DNA of 64,000 nt from Lysobacter sp. (GCA_030151365.1 JASLDW010000006.1:161516-225515), one strand, 5' to 3'. Shown: positions 17,178 through 25,225, counted from the first letter of the stretch. The notes: generated by a model not told the origin, from the sequence alone. Translations and numbers: made by a program.

Positions 17178-17597
17178 TCAGCGCTGGTGCGGCGTGTTCT
17201 GCGCGCGTTCCATTTCCCTGCCGAAATCGCGCATCGCCGGTTCCATCTCGCGGCCCATCGATTCCATTGCGGGCTGCATCGCTTCCATCATCTTCGGCAT
17301 GGTCTCGGCCATGGTGCGCATCATCGGCGCCATCGCCTTCATCATCGCCGGCATTTCCTTCGCCATCGCCTGCATCGCCGGCTGCATCTGCTTCATCATC
17401 CGGGGCATCTGGCGCATGGCTTCCTGCATCTGCGGCTGCGCCTTCTGCAATTCGTCGGTGGCCTGGCGCATGGCGGCCGCGGTGTCGGCGGCGGTCGGAG
17501 CGGTGGGAATGGTCGCGGATCGCGCGGCGGGATCGGTGCCGGCATGGGCGCCAGCGCTGGCGGCGGCAAGGAGCAGGGCGGCTGCGATGCGGTTCAT
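17178..17597 (-). CDS. Methionine-rich exported protein
   Basis: 139 residues. A clean signal peptide covers about residues 1-19 (ALLLAAASAGAHA). The mature chain has an Ala/Thr/Pro-rich linker and then a segment (43-129) with 25 methionines in 87 residues, spaced as MxxM and MM in what should be one long amphipathic helix (for example MPRMMKQMQPAMQAM). It lacks cysteine, and its only histidines are one at the signal-peptide boundary and one near the C-terminus. The start at 17597 is chosen because GGGGG lies six bases upstream; an ATG two codons earlier is too close. Possible roles are a sacrificial methionine-oxidation sink or Cu(I)/Ag(I) binding. It is convergent with truC and divergent from arfB. 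Confidence 0.8.
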   Translation of the reverse strand: MNRIAAALLLAAASAGAHAGTDPAARSATIPTAPTAADTAAAMRQATDELQKAQPQMQEAMRQMPRMMKQMQPAMQAMAKEMPAMMKAMAPMMRTMAETMPKMMEAMQPAMESMGREMEPAMRDFGREMERAQNTPHQR

Positions 17598-17738
17598 GGT
17601 CATCCCCCGATTCGGACATCTCGAACCGGTATGCTCGGAAGCCCGCGTGGACAACGTCAAGATCGCGCTTGCGGATGCTCAACCGGCGTTGTGTTATGTG
17701 AACGGGTCAGGGCCGGGGAGCCCATTTAGACTTCACCG

Positions 17739-18146
17739 ATGAACGAGATCGCCATTCCCGAATCCGAACTGGTCGAGCGCTTCGTGCGCGCGTCGGGCGC
17801 GGGCGGGCAGAACATCAACAAGGTCGCCACCGCGGTCGAGCTGCGCTTCGACATCGCCGGCTCGCCTTCGCTGGACGACGAGGTCCGCAGCCGCCTGCTG
17901 GCTCGGCGCGACCGGCGCGTCACCGGCGACGGCGTGATCGTCATCCATGCCCAGCGCTTCCGCACACAAGACCGCAATCGCGACGATGCGCGCGAACGCC
18001 TGATGGCCTTCATCGCCCACGGCAGCGAAGTCGCCAAGCCGCGCAAGGCGACCCGGCCGACGCGGGCATCGAAGGAGCGCCGGCTGGAATCGAAGCGCGG
18101 ACGCAGCGAACTCAAGCGCGGCCGCACCCGCAAGGATTGGGATTGA
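17739..18146 (+). CDS. arfB: ArfB, ribosome-rescue peptidyl-tRNA hydrolase
   Basis: 135 residues. Release-factor-like domain with the catalytic GGQ at residues 22-24 and a basic, Arg/Lys-rich C-terminal tail (from about residue 100) that enters the empty mRNA channel of stalled ribosomes. It hydrolyses peptidyl-tRNA on non-stop complexes without a codon. Length and architecture match E. coli YaeJ/ArfB. The acyltransferase gene follows four bases after the stop. Confidence 0.96.
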   Translation: MNEIAIPESELVERFVRASGAGGQNINKVATAVELRFDIAGSPSLDDEVRSRLLARRDRRVTGDGVIVIHAQRFRTQDRNRDDARERLMAFIAHGSEVAKPRKATRPTRASKERRLESKRGRSELKRGRTRKDWD

Positions 18147-18150
18147 ACGC

Positions 18151-18783
18151 ATGAACGAAACGAACGCGCCGCATCCGCCGACGCCGGCCAGCGACGGACC
18201 GATCCTGCCATTGCCGCCGCGCGCGCCGCGGGTGCGCAACAGTCCGTTCTCGCGCTGGTTCGGACGCACGCTGCTGAAGCTGGGCGGCTGGCGCATGGTC
18301 GGCGAATTCCCGGACGTGCCGAAGCTGGTGCTGATCGGCGCGCCGCATTCGTCCAACTGGGACGGCGTGTGGGGATTCGCGGCGAAGATGGCGCTCGGCC
18401 TCGACATTCGCATCCTCGGCAAGAAGGAATTGTTCTGGTGGCCGATGGGGCCGATCCTGCGCCGGCTCGGCGTGATCGCGATCGATCGCAAGGCGCCGGG
18501 CGGTATCGTCGAACACACCGCGGCAACGATTCGCGGCGCCGACCAGTTCTGGCTGGGCATCGCCCCTGAAGGCACCCGCAAGCCGGTGAAGGAATGGAAG
18601 AACGGATTCTGGAAGATCGCGCACACCGCCGAGATCCCGATCCTGCTCGAATATTTCCATTACCCGGACAAGGTGATCGGCATCGGTCCGCTGTTCTGGA
18701 CCAGCGACGATCCCGTCGCTGACATGGCGCGCATCCGCGAGTGGTATCGCCCGTGGCAGGGCAAGAACCACGGCACGATTTAA
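18151..18783 (+). CDS. Lysophospholipid acyltransferase-family protein
   Basis: 210 residues. PlsC-like acyltransferase domain: the HX4D catalytic motif is HSSNWD (His66, Asp71) and the phosphate-binding motif appears as APEGTR. The N-terminus is Pro-rich and there is no clear transmembrane helix. Such short members acylate lysophospholipids or related acceptors; the acceptor is not predictable. The gene is probably co-transcribed with arfB, and its stop overlaps that of the converging TetR gene by four bases. Confidence 0.88.
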   Translation: MNETNAPHPPTPASDGPILPLPPRAPRVRNSPFSRWFGRTLLKLGGWRMVGEFPDVPKLVLIGAPHSSNWDGVWGFAAKMALGLDIRILGKKELFWWPMGPILRRLGVIAIDRKAPGGIVEHTAATIRGADQFWLGIAPEGTRKPVKEWKNGFWKIAHTAEIPILLEYFHYPDKVIGIGPLFWTSDDPVADMARIREWYRPWQGKNHGTI

Positions 18784-19418
18784 CGCGGCGACACGCCCTC
18801 GACCAGGATCGAAAACAGCGCCTGCGCCACGTCCGGCAACGGTCGTTGGGTGACGCGTTCCAGCACGCCATCGGTCTGCAACGACGCCAGTCCGTGCACG
18901 ACCGACCAGCCGGCGATCGCGACGTCCTCGGGCGAGCGCGCCCCGGTGAGTCCCGCTGCCGCGCATTCGTGCGCCGCGCGCAGCACCACCCCGAAGGCTT
19001 CCTGCCCCGCTTCGAGCAGATCGGGGTGCTGCAGCTTGTTGCACTCCGGCCCGAACATCAGGCGATAGAGATGCGGATGTTCGCCGGCGAACTGCAGGTA
19101 GGCGCTACCGACGGCGAGATAGCTGTCGACCGGGGTCGATGCCGAAATGCGCGCGGCATCGGTGGTCGTGGCGAGTTCCCGGAAGCCCTCCGCCAGCACG
19201 GCGGCCTGCAAGGCATCGCGATCCTCGAAGTGGCGATAGGGCGCCGCCGGGCTGACGCCCGCTTGCTGCGCCGCAGCGCGCAAGGTCAGTGCCGAGGAGC
19301 CGCCACGTTCCACCAGCTGGCGCGCGGCCAGCAACAGAGCACGCCGCAAATCGCCGTGGTGGTAGCCCTGCGGGCGGGGGATGGGACAAGCCATGCCCGG
19401 GAAAAGACGCCGCTTCAT
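18780..19418 (-). CDS. TetR/AcrR-family repressor
   Basis: 212 residues. N-terminal helix-turn-helix at about 20-65 (VSPAAPYRHFEDRDAL is the typical recognition region) and a helical ligand-binding domain with the Trp-His-Gly motif seen as WSVVHGLASL, placing it in the WHG subgroup. A start at 19394 (MACPIPRP) is an alternative. It is divergent from the VOC-family gene across 81 bases containing a 29-bp inverted repeat, so it probably represses itself and that gene. Confidence 0.92.
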   Translation of the reverse strand: MKRRLFPGMACPIPRPQGYHHGDLRRALLLAARQLVERGGSSALTLRAAAQQAGVSPAAPYRHFEDRDALQAAVLAEGFRELATTTDAARISASTPVDSYLAVGSAYLQFAGEHPHLYRLMFGPECNKLQHPDLLEAGQEAFGVVLRAAHECAAAGLTGARSPEDVAIAGWSVVHGLASLQTDGVLERVTQRPLPDVAQALFSILVEGVSPR

Positions 19419-19419
19419 G

Positions 19420-19462
19420 TTGACAATAATAACATCTCGTCATAACGTCATGTTGACGAGAT
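19420..19462 (+). promoter_or_regulatory. Promoter and palindromic operator of the VOC/TetR divergent pair
   Basis: TTGACA (19420-19425) is followed after 17 bases by TAACGT (19443-19448), a plausible sigma-70 promoter for the VOC gene. Over it lies an inverted repeat with 9-bp arms, ATCTCGTCA (19434-19442) and TGACGAGAT (19454-19462), separated by 11 bases. Overlap with the -10 region is what a repressor site would show. Binding by the adjacent TetR protein is inference. Confidence 0.6.
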
Positions 19463-19499
19463 AAACATCAGGCTCACCCACCGTATCCGGAGATTCCAG

Positions 19500-19880
19500 A
19501 TGCAACACAATCCCATTGGCTGGACCGAGATCTACGTGCAGGACATGGCGCGTGCGCGCGCGTTCTACGAGACGGTGCTGGCAACCAAACTGGAAGAGCA
19601 CCCGGTACCGCCCGACATGAAGATGGAAATGATGTTCTTCCCCGCGCAGATGGAATTGCCCGGCAGCGGCGGCGCGCTGGTGAAGATGGAGGGCGTGCCC
19701 TCGGGCATGGGAGGTACCTTGGTCTATTTCGTCTGCGAGGATTGCGGCGTCGAGTCGGGCCGCGTGGAGGCCGCCGGCGGCAAGATCTTCAAGCCCAAGT
19801 TTTCGATCGGCGAATACGGCAATTGCGCGTTGTGCTACGACAGCGAAGGCAATCTGTTCGGCCTGCATTCGATGAAGTGA
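19500..19880 (+). CDS. VOC-family (glyoxalase/bleomycin-resistance-like) protein
   Basis: 126 residues, one vicinal-oxygen-chelate domain with two beta-alpha-beta-beta-beta modules (IGWTEIYVQDMARARAFYE at the first strand and helix; ALCYDSEGNLFGLHSM at the last strands). The C-terminal strand order and size fit the PhnB/YaeR-like small dioxygenase-fold proteins; substrate unknown. CGGAGA lies six bases before the ATG. It is probably controlled by the divergent TetR repressor through the operator in the spacer. Confidence 0.88.
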   Translation: MQHNPIGWTEIYVQDMARARAFYETVLATKLEEHPVPPDMKMEMMFFPAQMELPGSGGALVKMEGVPSGMGGTLVYFVCEDCGVESGRVEAAGGKIFKPKFSIGEYGNCALCYDSEGNLFGLHSMK

Positions 19881-19883
19881 TCG

Positions 19884-20564
19884 TCACGGCGTGGTCAGGC
19901 GCATCGCCAACCACACCGCGAACAGGATCGGCAGCAGGATCGCGGCGAGCAGGGCGATCGAAAGCGTCGTCCGCCCCCATCCCGGCAACGGCCCGGTGCC
20001 GGGCGACGCGACGACATTGGTGTCGGCGATGCGATCGTGCAGGCTGCGGAATGGCGGCCACCATGCCAGCAGGTGGCCGATGTTGAGCGTGAACCACGAC
20101 AGTCCTGCGGCGAGTTGGCGCACCATCAGCTGCGCGAACGGCGCGCGCTTCCCCGACGCATCGACCACGCGCAGGCCGAGCAGGCGCTTGCCGGGGGAGC
20201 CCTGCCACGACGACAGTTCGCCGCCGAGATTCCAGGCGGCGGACAGCAGGGCATAGGCAAGCGTCACGACGAGGATGGCCCCGGTGACGTGCCGGGCGAA
20301 TGCCGCGACCGCGGCATGCAGCGATGGATCGGCGAGCAGGCTGGCGTAGAAGCTGGCGGGATCGGCATTGGCGTCGAGCGCATGGGCCATCGTCGCGTCC
20401 ATGGTCGAGCGCAGGCTGTCGATCGCGGCATCTGCCTCGCGCAGATCGGCCCGCCACCACGATGCGGTCAGCAGGAGTGCAGCCGCCGCGAGCGCGGCGA
20501 AGTCGGCCAGGAAGGCGGCGCAGCGCCGTTGCCAGTGCGGATTGCGCAGCCGCGGCGGATTCAT
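19884..20564 (-). CDS. RDD-family integral membrane protein
   Basis: 226 residues with about four hydrophobic segments (near 18-36, 93-115, 150-172 and 200-222). The RDD signature is partly visible near the N-terminus (RRCAAFLADF) and in the SSWQGSPGKRLLGLRVVD segment, which is typical. RDD proteins have been linked to transport or ion exchange, but function here is unknown. Its start overlaps the tatC stop by four bases (ATGA), making it the last gene of the tat operon. Confidence 0.85.
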   Translation of the reverse strand: MNPPRLRNPHWQRRCAAFLADFAALAAAALLLTASWWRADLREADAAIDSLRSTMDATMAHALDANADPASFYASLLADPSLHAAVAAFARHVTGAILVVTLAYALLSAAWNLGGELSSWQGSPGKRLLGLRVVDASGKRAPFAQLMVRQLAAGLSWFTLNIGHLLAWWPPFRSLHDRIADTNVVASPGTGPLPGWGRTTLSIALLAAILLPILFAVWLAMRLTTP

Positions 20565-21307
20565 GCCGATGCGGTGTTCGGCTTCAGCACGCGGGCGGCA
20601 AGGATGCCGGCTTCATAGAGCAGGCACATCGGGACGGCCAGCATCAGCTGCGAAACGATGTCGGGCGGAGTGATGATCGCGGCGAGGATGAAGATCGCGA
20701 CGACGGCGTAGCCGCGCCACTCGCGCAACTGCTGCGGGGTGACCACGCCGACCAGCACGGCGATTACCAGCGCCACCGGCAATTCGAAACTGAGGCCGAA
20801 GGCGAAAAAGATCATCAACACGAAATCGAGATAGGCGTTGATGTCGGTCATGCGCGCCACGCCCGCAGGAGTGGTGTGCTCGAGGAACAGGAACGCCGCC
20901 GGCAGCACGCCGAAATAGGCGAAGGCGCAGCCGAGGTAGAACAGCACCACCGCCGAGGCCAGCAATGGCAGGGCAATGCGGCGCTCGCGCTGGTACAGGC
21001 CAGGCGCGACGAACGCCCAGGCCTGGTAGAGCACCCACGGCATCGCCGCCATCAATGCGACGCAGACGGCCAGCTTGACCGGGGTGACGAACGGGGTGAG
21101 AACGCCGGTGGCGATCAGCTGGCCGCCGCGTGGCATGGATCGCAACAGCGGTTGCGCCAGCCAGGCGTAGAGCTTGTTCGAGAACGGCAACGCCACCGCC
21201 AGCACCACGCCGACACCGGCCAGTGCGCGCAGCAGGCGCATACGCAATTCGAGAAGGTGCGGGATCAGTCCGCCAACCAGCGATTCCGGATCGTCAGCGA
21301 AACTCAT
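20561..21307 (-). CDS. tatC: Sec-independent translocase subunit TatC
   Basis: 248 residues, six transmembrane helices. Hallmarks are the N-terminal LIPHLLELRMRLLRA, the conserved FVAPGLYQRERR cytoplasmic loop and the F-x-FGLSFELP motif. With TatB it recognises twin-arginine signal peptides, then recruits TatA to move folded proteins across the inner membrane. The start overlaps the tatB stop (ATGA). Confidence 0.97.
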   Translation of the reverse strand: MSFADDPESLVGGLIPHLLELRMRLLRALAGVGVVLAVALPFSNKLYAWLAQPLLRSMPRGGQLIATGVLTPFVTPVKLAVCVALMAAMPWVLYQAWAFVAPGLYQRERRIALPLLASAVVLFYLGCAFAYFGVLPAAFLFLEHTTPAGVARMTDINAYLDFVLMIFFAFGLSFELPVALVIAVLVGVVTPQQLREWRGYAVVAIFILAAIITPPDIVSQLMLAVPMCLLYEAGILAARVLKPNTASA

Positions 21308-21624
21308 TGCGCATGGTCGCCGTGGGGATCGGCTGGCGCATCGCCATCGGCGGGCTTCCCTTCAGCGGTGATGGCCGCCTGCGACAGGTGACGCAGGTCG
21401 GCGCCGGCATCATGCACGGATTGTTTCGCGCCTTCCAGCTGCTTGCGCATGTCCTCGGCGGCGAGTTCGCGCTCCAGTTCGGCGCGCAGGTTGAACCAGT
21501 AGGCGCGCACCCGGCGGATCCACAGGCCGGCCAGCCGCGCGGCTTTCGGCAAACGTTCCGGACCGAGCACGATGAGTGCGACGATGCCGATCAGCAGGAG
21601 TTTGCCGAAACCGAGTTCGAACAT
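21304..21624 (-). CDS. tatB: Sec-independent translocase subunit TatB
   Basis: 106 residues. One N-terminal transmembrane helix (MFELGFGKLLLIGIVALIVL) followed by the Gly-Pro hinge (LGPERLP) and an amphipathic helix, then a charged tail. TatB forms the receptor complex with TatC. It sits between tatA and tatC in the usual order. Confidence 0.96.
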   Translation of the reverse strand: MFELGFGKLLLIGIVALIVLGPERLPKAARLAGLWIRRVRAYWFNLRAELERELAAEDMRKQLEGAKQSVHDAGADLRHLSQAAITAEGKPADGDAPADPHGDHAQ

Positions 21625-21651
21625 GGCACGACCCGTGGTTGCAGTCCGCGA

Positions 21652-21888
21652 TCAGCGCGGTGCCTGGTCGTCCTGGCGCTGCTGCGATTGCGTCGTGCTG
21701 TCGCTGCGTTGCGAATCATCGCCCAGGCTCTGGGGCTTCTTTTCTTCCTCGTCCCCGTGCATGCCTTTCTTGAACTCGTTGACGGCCTTGCCGATGTCGC
21801 GGGCGCCGCTGGTCAGGCGCTTGGTGCCGAACACCACCAGGATGATCACCAGGAGGATCAACAATTTGCCGAAGCTGAGCTCGAACAT
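21652..21888 (-). CDS. tatA: Sec-independent translocase subunit TatA
   Basis: 78 residues. N-terminal transmembrane helix (MFELSFGKLLILLVIILVV), FGTKRL hinge and an amphipathic helix ending in a highly charged, Asp/Glu/Gln-rich tail. TatA oligomers form the conduit of the twin-arginine system. The hinge FGTKRL separates it from the tatB product (LGPERLP). It is followed 27 bases later by tatB. Confidence 0.96.
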   Translation of the reverse strand: MFELSFGKLLILLVIILVVFGTKRLTSGARDIGKAVNEFKKGMHGDEEEKKPQSLGDDSQRSDSTTQSQQRQDDQAPR

Positions 21889-21938
21889 GGCAACACTTCC
21901 AACGATTCAGATACAGCTTGGGAGAATACAGCAGCGCC

Positions 21939-22877
21939 TCAGGGCTTGCCGGAGGTCTTTTGGGCTGCAGGCGCTTTCTTTGCCGGGGCTGTCGGCGCCG
22001 CGGGCAATGCTTCCGTGGTAACGCCGGATTCCTGTTCGGGTTGACTGTCTGCCTGTTCAGCTGCGGCAGGCGTATTCGCGGATTCGGCGGGTGCGGGCGT
22101 CGTCGCTGCCGGAGCGCCCCGCTCTGCGGCTTCGACCGCGCGATCGATGTCGGCACCTTTTTCGCGCTGCACCAGGCGGCGGTTGTGGGCGGTGGCGCCG
22201 GCTTCCTCCAGCGCGTCGCGGAAATCGACGATCACGTTGGGCGGACGCACCGGCGTGCGGTGTTCGAAGATCATCCGCGGCGTCGCGCCTGCGCCGTACA
22301 TGCGCTGGTTGGCGTCGTCGTCGATCGCGATCACCGCGCCGTCGAAGGCGACGCCGGCGTAGAGGCCGCGCGCGCGCGACCACGACCAGATGTCGGCCTT
22401 GAACTGCTGGTCGGTGCCGGCGGCCGCATCGCGCCCGACCGGTCCCGCGGCGACGCTCGCGCCGGCGCCGAGCGTCAACTTGCCGGCGGTGATGTCGTTG
22501 AGGCCCTGGCGCGTGCGGAACACCATCACCACGTCGGATTTGGAGACGCCGATCTGGAAGCCGACGCTGCCGCCGGTCAGGCGCACGTACACCGGGTTCG
22601 ACCAGGTGCCATCGGGGTTGCGGACCGACAGCAGGCCGTGGCCGCGGCGCCCGCCGAACACGAACCCGATCTTGAGCGTGTCCGGCACCACCAGGATGCC
22701 TTGCGCCTCGTCGAACAGGCGATCGGGAATCGCCGATTCCGGCATGGCCTGGATGTCGCGCAACACCTTCAACGCCATCTGCGTGCGCTGGGCGTCGCTC
22801 GGATCGTCGGCGGCCGAAGCGGGCAGGACGGCGAACAGTGCCAGCAGCAGGGCGAGACGCGCAAACAGTCGTGACAT
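21939..22877 (-). CDS. Exported SYLF-domain (Ysc84-like) lipid-binding protein
   Basis: 312 residues. Signal peptide at 1-22 (LALLLALFAVLPASA). A SYLF domain (DUF500; about 50-205) binds phospholipid, with family elements such as DEAQGILVVP, GGRRGHGLLSVR and GFQIGVSKSDVVMVF. A low-complexity Ala/Pro/Glu/Thr tail (about 250-312) ends the protein. It is located 50 bases upstream of tatA on the same strand and may share its transcript. A start two codons upstream (22883) is possible; neither has a clear ribosome-binding site. Confidence 0.88.
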   Translation of the reverse strand: MSRLFARLALLLALFAVLPASAADDPSDAQRTQMALKVLRDIQAMPESAIPDRLFDEAQGILVVPDTLKIGFVFGGRRGHGLLSVRNPDGTWSNPVYVRLTGGSVGFQIGVSKSDVVMVFRTRQGLNDITAGKLTLGAGASVAAGPVGRDAAAGTDQQFKADIWSWSRARGLYAGVAFDGAVIAIDDDANQRMYGAGATPRMIFEHRTPVRPPNVIVDFRDALEEAGATAHNRRLVQREKGADIDRAVEAAERGAPAATTPAPAESANTPAAAEQADSQPEQESGVTTEALPAAPTAPAKKAPAAQKTSGKP

Positions 22878-22967
22878 GGGCATTCGGAAAAGCAGGGGAT
22901 GGCCGATGCTAGGCCGCGATCGCGCGCAGCCGCAACCCGCAGGCGGTCCGCGGGGCAGGGGCGATAA

Positions 22968-23230
22968 GGGCCTGTTCACGCTATCGGGACAGGATCATGT
23001 TGCCGCGTGCTGCCGGCAGGTGGTCGCGGGCGGCGCTGTGGCAGGCTGGCCGCCTGTCCAAGCCGCACGCGGCTGCATGGCGGCGACACACGGCAACCCG
23101 AAGGGCCGCGCCAATGCATGCGCGCTGCTGCGTCATCACTCGCTCATTTATCGGCATAAATTCGCTCGTTCTTCCTTGCAGCACACAAGCCTTGGCGCGG
23201 CATGACCTGTCCCGATAGCGTGAACGGCCC
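22968..23230. mobile_element. MITE-like element with IS5-type ends, abutting hemH
   Basis: A 263-base non-coding element bounded by inverted repeats of about 30 bases. The left end begins GGGCCTGTTCACGCTATC and the right end, read inwards on the other strand, begins GGGCCGTTCACGCTATC; both continue through GGGACAGG to TCATG with only two one-base indels. Directly outside are TAA triplets (22965-22967 and 23231-23233), a 3-base target duplication of the TNA type known for the IS1031 group of the IS5 family. The interior has no recognisable transposase; a 67-codon minus-strand frame in it resembles nothing I know. It fills most of the 359-base gap between the SYLF gene and hemH. Confidence 0.75.
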
Positions 23231-23236
23231 TAAGCT

Positions 23237-24205
23237 ATGCGGATGCAGACCCCGCTCCCGCGCGCCCTGGTGCTGGTTAATCTGGGCACGCCGAGCGCGC
23301 CCACGGCCACTGCCGTGCGCAACTACCTTGCCGAATTCCTGCTCGATCCGCGCGTGGTGCAGATTCCGCGCGCGCTGTGGTGGCCGCTGCTCAACTGGGT
23401 GATCCTGCCGCGGCGCAGCCCGGTGGTGGCGCGCAAGTACGCGGCGATCTGGATGGATGATGGATCGCCACTGGCCGCATACACGCGGCGCCTGGCCAAT
23501 GGCGTGCAGGAAGCCTTGCCGGAATGGCGGGTGGCGATGGCAATGCGCTACGGCGAGCCGGCGTTGGCGAGGACGGTCGATGCGCTGGTCGCCGACGGCG
23601 CGCGGGAGATCGTGGTGCTGCCGCTGTATCCGCAATATTCGACCACCACCACGGCATCGGTGGGGGATATCGTGGCGATGCTGAGCACGAAACATCCGCA
23701 GCTCGCGTTCAAGACCGTGCCCGACTACCATCGCGACCCGCATTGGGTGGAGGCGGTGGCGTCGTCGATCCGCGAGCACTGGGCGCGTAACGGCCGTGCC
23801 GAAAAACTGGTGTTCTCGTTCCATGGCATCCCGGAACGACTGGTGAGCAACGGCGATCCCTATGCCGCGCAATGCGAAGCGAGCACGCAGGCGATCGCCA
23901 CGGCCCTCGGCATCGCCCGCGACGACATCCTGCTGACCTACCAGTCGCGGTTCGGGCGCGAGCGCTGGCTGCAGCCCTACACCCTGCCGACCTTGCAGCA
24001 GCTCGCGGGCGACGGGATCCGCGACATCGACATCGCCTGTCCCGGCTTCGCGGTGGATTGCCTGGAAACGCTGGAGGAAATCGCCATGCTCAACGCCGAA
24101 GCGTTTGTCGCGGCAGGCGGCAATTCGTTGCGCTACATCCCCTGTCTCAATGCCGCCGCCGCCCACGCGCAGGCGCTGGCGGCGATCGCGGAGTCCGCGG
24201 CATGA
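23237..24205 (+). CDS. hemH: Ferrochelatase HemH
   Basis: 322 residues (an ATG two codons in is an alternative start). It inserts Fe2+ into protoporphyrin IX, the last step of haem synthesis. Family motifs: N-terminal LVNLGTPSAP, the LPLYPQYSTTTT signature, the catalytic histidine in FSFHGIPERL, and the acidic motif CLETLEEI near the C-terminus. Its start lies three bases past the target duplication of the MITE-like element, so its leader and possibly its promoter come from that element. The stop overlaps the next gene (ATGA). Confidence 0.96.
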   Translation: MRMQTPLPRALVLVNLGTPSAPTATAVRNYLAEFLLDPRVVQIPRALWWPLLNWVILPRRSPVVARKYAAIWMDDGSPLAAYTRRLANGVQEALPEWRVAMAMRYGEPALARTVDALVADGAREIVVLPLYPQYSTTTTASVGDIVAMLSTKHPQLAFKTVPDYHRDPHWVEAVASSIREHWARNGRAEKLVFSFHGIPERLVSNGDPYAAQCEASTQAIATALGIARDDILLTYQSRFGRERWLQPYTLPTLQQLAGDGIRDIDIACPGFAVDCLETLEEIAMLNAEAFVAAGGNSLRYIPCLNAAAAHAQALAAIAESAA

Positions 24206-25065
24206 GTTTGCAATTGAACGAAGCGACCATCGACATCCCGCTGGGGCGAATCGCCGCGTTGCGATCCGCCGCGGCGGAGAACGCGCCGCGCGTGCTGGCG
24301 CTGCATGGCTGGCTCGACAATGCCGCGAGTTTCATCCCGCTGGCGAAGCACCTGTCCGGCATCGAACTGGTGGCGGTCGACCTGCCCGGCCACGGTCGCA
24401 GCGTGCATTTGCCGCCTGGCGCGATCTATACCTTCGAGATGGCGGTGCATCACGTCCTCGACATCGCCGATGCGCTGGGTTGGCAACGCTTCACTTTGTT
24501 GGGGCATTCGATGGGGGCGGGCATCGCAAGCCTCGTCGCGGCGGCGTGTCCGCAGCGCATCGAGCGACTGGTCTGCATCGAGGCGCTCGGCGGTCTCGCC
24601 GATGCCGCCGACAATACCGCGCTGCGGATGCGCGAGTCGGTGGCGGCGATGCGCGCGATCGACGCCAAGTCCCTGCGGGTGTTCCCGGAACTGGACGTGG
24701 CGATCAACGCACGGATGCGCGCCAATGCGATGAGCGAGCCGGTGGCGCGATTGATCGTCGAGCGCGGCGTGCGCGAAGTGCAGGGCGGTTGGCAATGGAG
24801 CAGCGATCCGCGGCTGATGGTGCCGACGTGGCTGCGTCCGGTCGATGCGCAGGTGGTGAACGTCTGTTCCGGGATCGAATGCCCGACGCGGGTGGTGTTC
24901 GCCGATCCGGCGCAGCCCTATCTGCCCGCGGATGTGCGCAGCCGCTATGTCGATGCCCTGCCGCGCGGCGAATTGCTGGCGATGCCGGGCACGCACCATC
25001 TGCACATGGAGACGCCGCAGCCGGTGGCGGGGTGGATTGCCCCGTTCTTGGCACCTGCTGGCTGA
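24202..25065 (+). CDS. Alpha/beta-hydrolase fold protein
   Basis: 287 residues. Oxyanion region LALHGWLDNAASF, nucleophile serine in GHSMGAG, and a C-terminal histidine in GTHHLHME complete a plausible Ser-Asp-His triad. The HGWLDN motif is typical of a proteobacterial esterase group often found next to housekeeping genes. Substrate unknown. It is translationally coupled to hemH by ATGA and followed by a double-hairpin repeat. Confidence 0.9.
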   Translation: MSLQLNEATIDIPLGRIAALRSAAAENAPRVLALHGWLDNAASFIPLAKHLSGIELVAVDLPGHGRSVHLPPGAIYTFEMAVHHVLDIADALGWQRFTLLGHSMGAGIASLVAAACPQRIERLVCIEALGGLADAADNTALRMRESVAAMRAIDAKSLRVFPELDVAINARMRANAMSEPVARLIVERGVREVQGGWQWSSDPRLMVPTWLRPVDAQVVNVCSGIECPTRVVFADPAQPYLPADVRSRYVDALPRGELLAMPGTHHLHMETPQPVAGWIAPFLAPAG

Positions 25066-25101
25066 GCGCCTGCAGCATTCAAGGCACGCGCTGGCTTGGC
25101 G

Positions 25102-25200
25102 GGTGACCAGCTCCGGCGCGCGGAACGCCGCAAGTACATCCATGTAGGCTCGTGCGCCGCATCCATGCGGCGCAACGCCCGCACACCGGACTGGCGCACC
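25102..25200 (+). repeat. Intergenic double-hairpin repeat, copy 3
   Basis: Hairpins TACAT-CC-ATGTA (25135-25146) and GCGCCGCAT-CC-ATGCGGCGC (25154-25173), spacer GGCTCGT. The enclosing inverted repeat is imperfect: GGTGACCAGCTCCGG (25102-25116) against CCGGACTGGCGCACC (25186-25200). It lies between the convergent hydrolase gene and ygjP, and nothing else is seen in that gap. Confidence 0.82.
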
Positions 25201-25225
25201 CACCGCCGCTCAGCCGGGCGATGAT

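Noticed and set aside
22981..23184. 67-codon minus-strand open frame inside the MITE-like element, considered as a transposase remnant
   Set aside because: No DDE motif or similarity to IS5-family transposases could be recognised; the element is too short to encode one.
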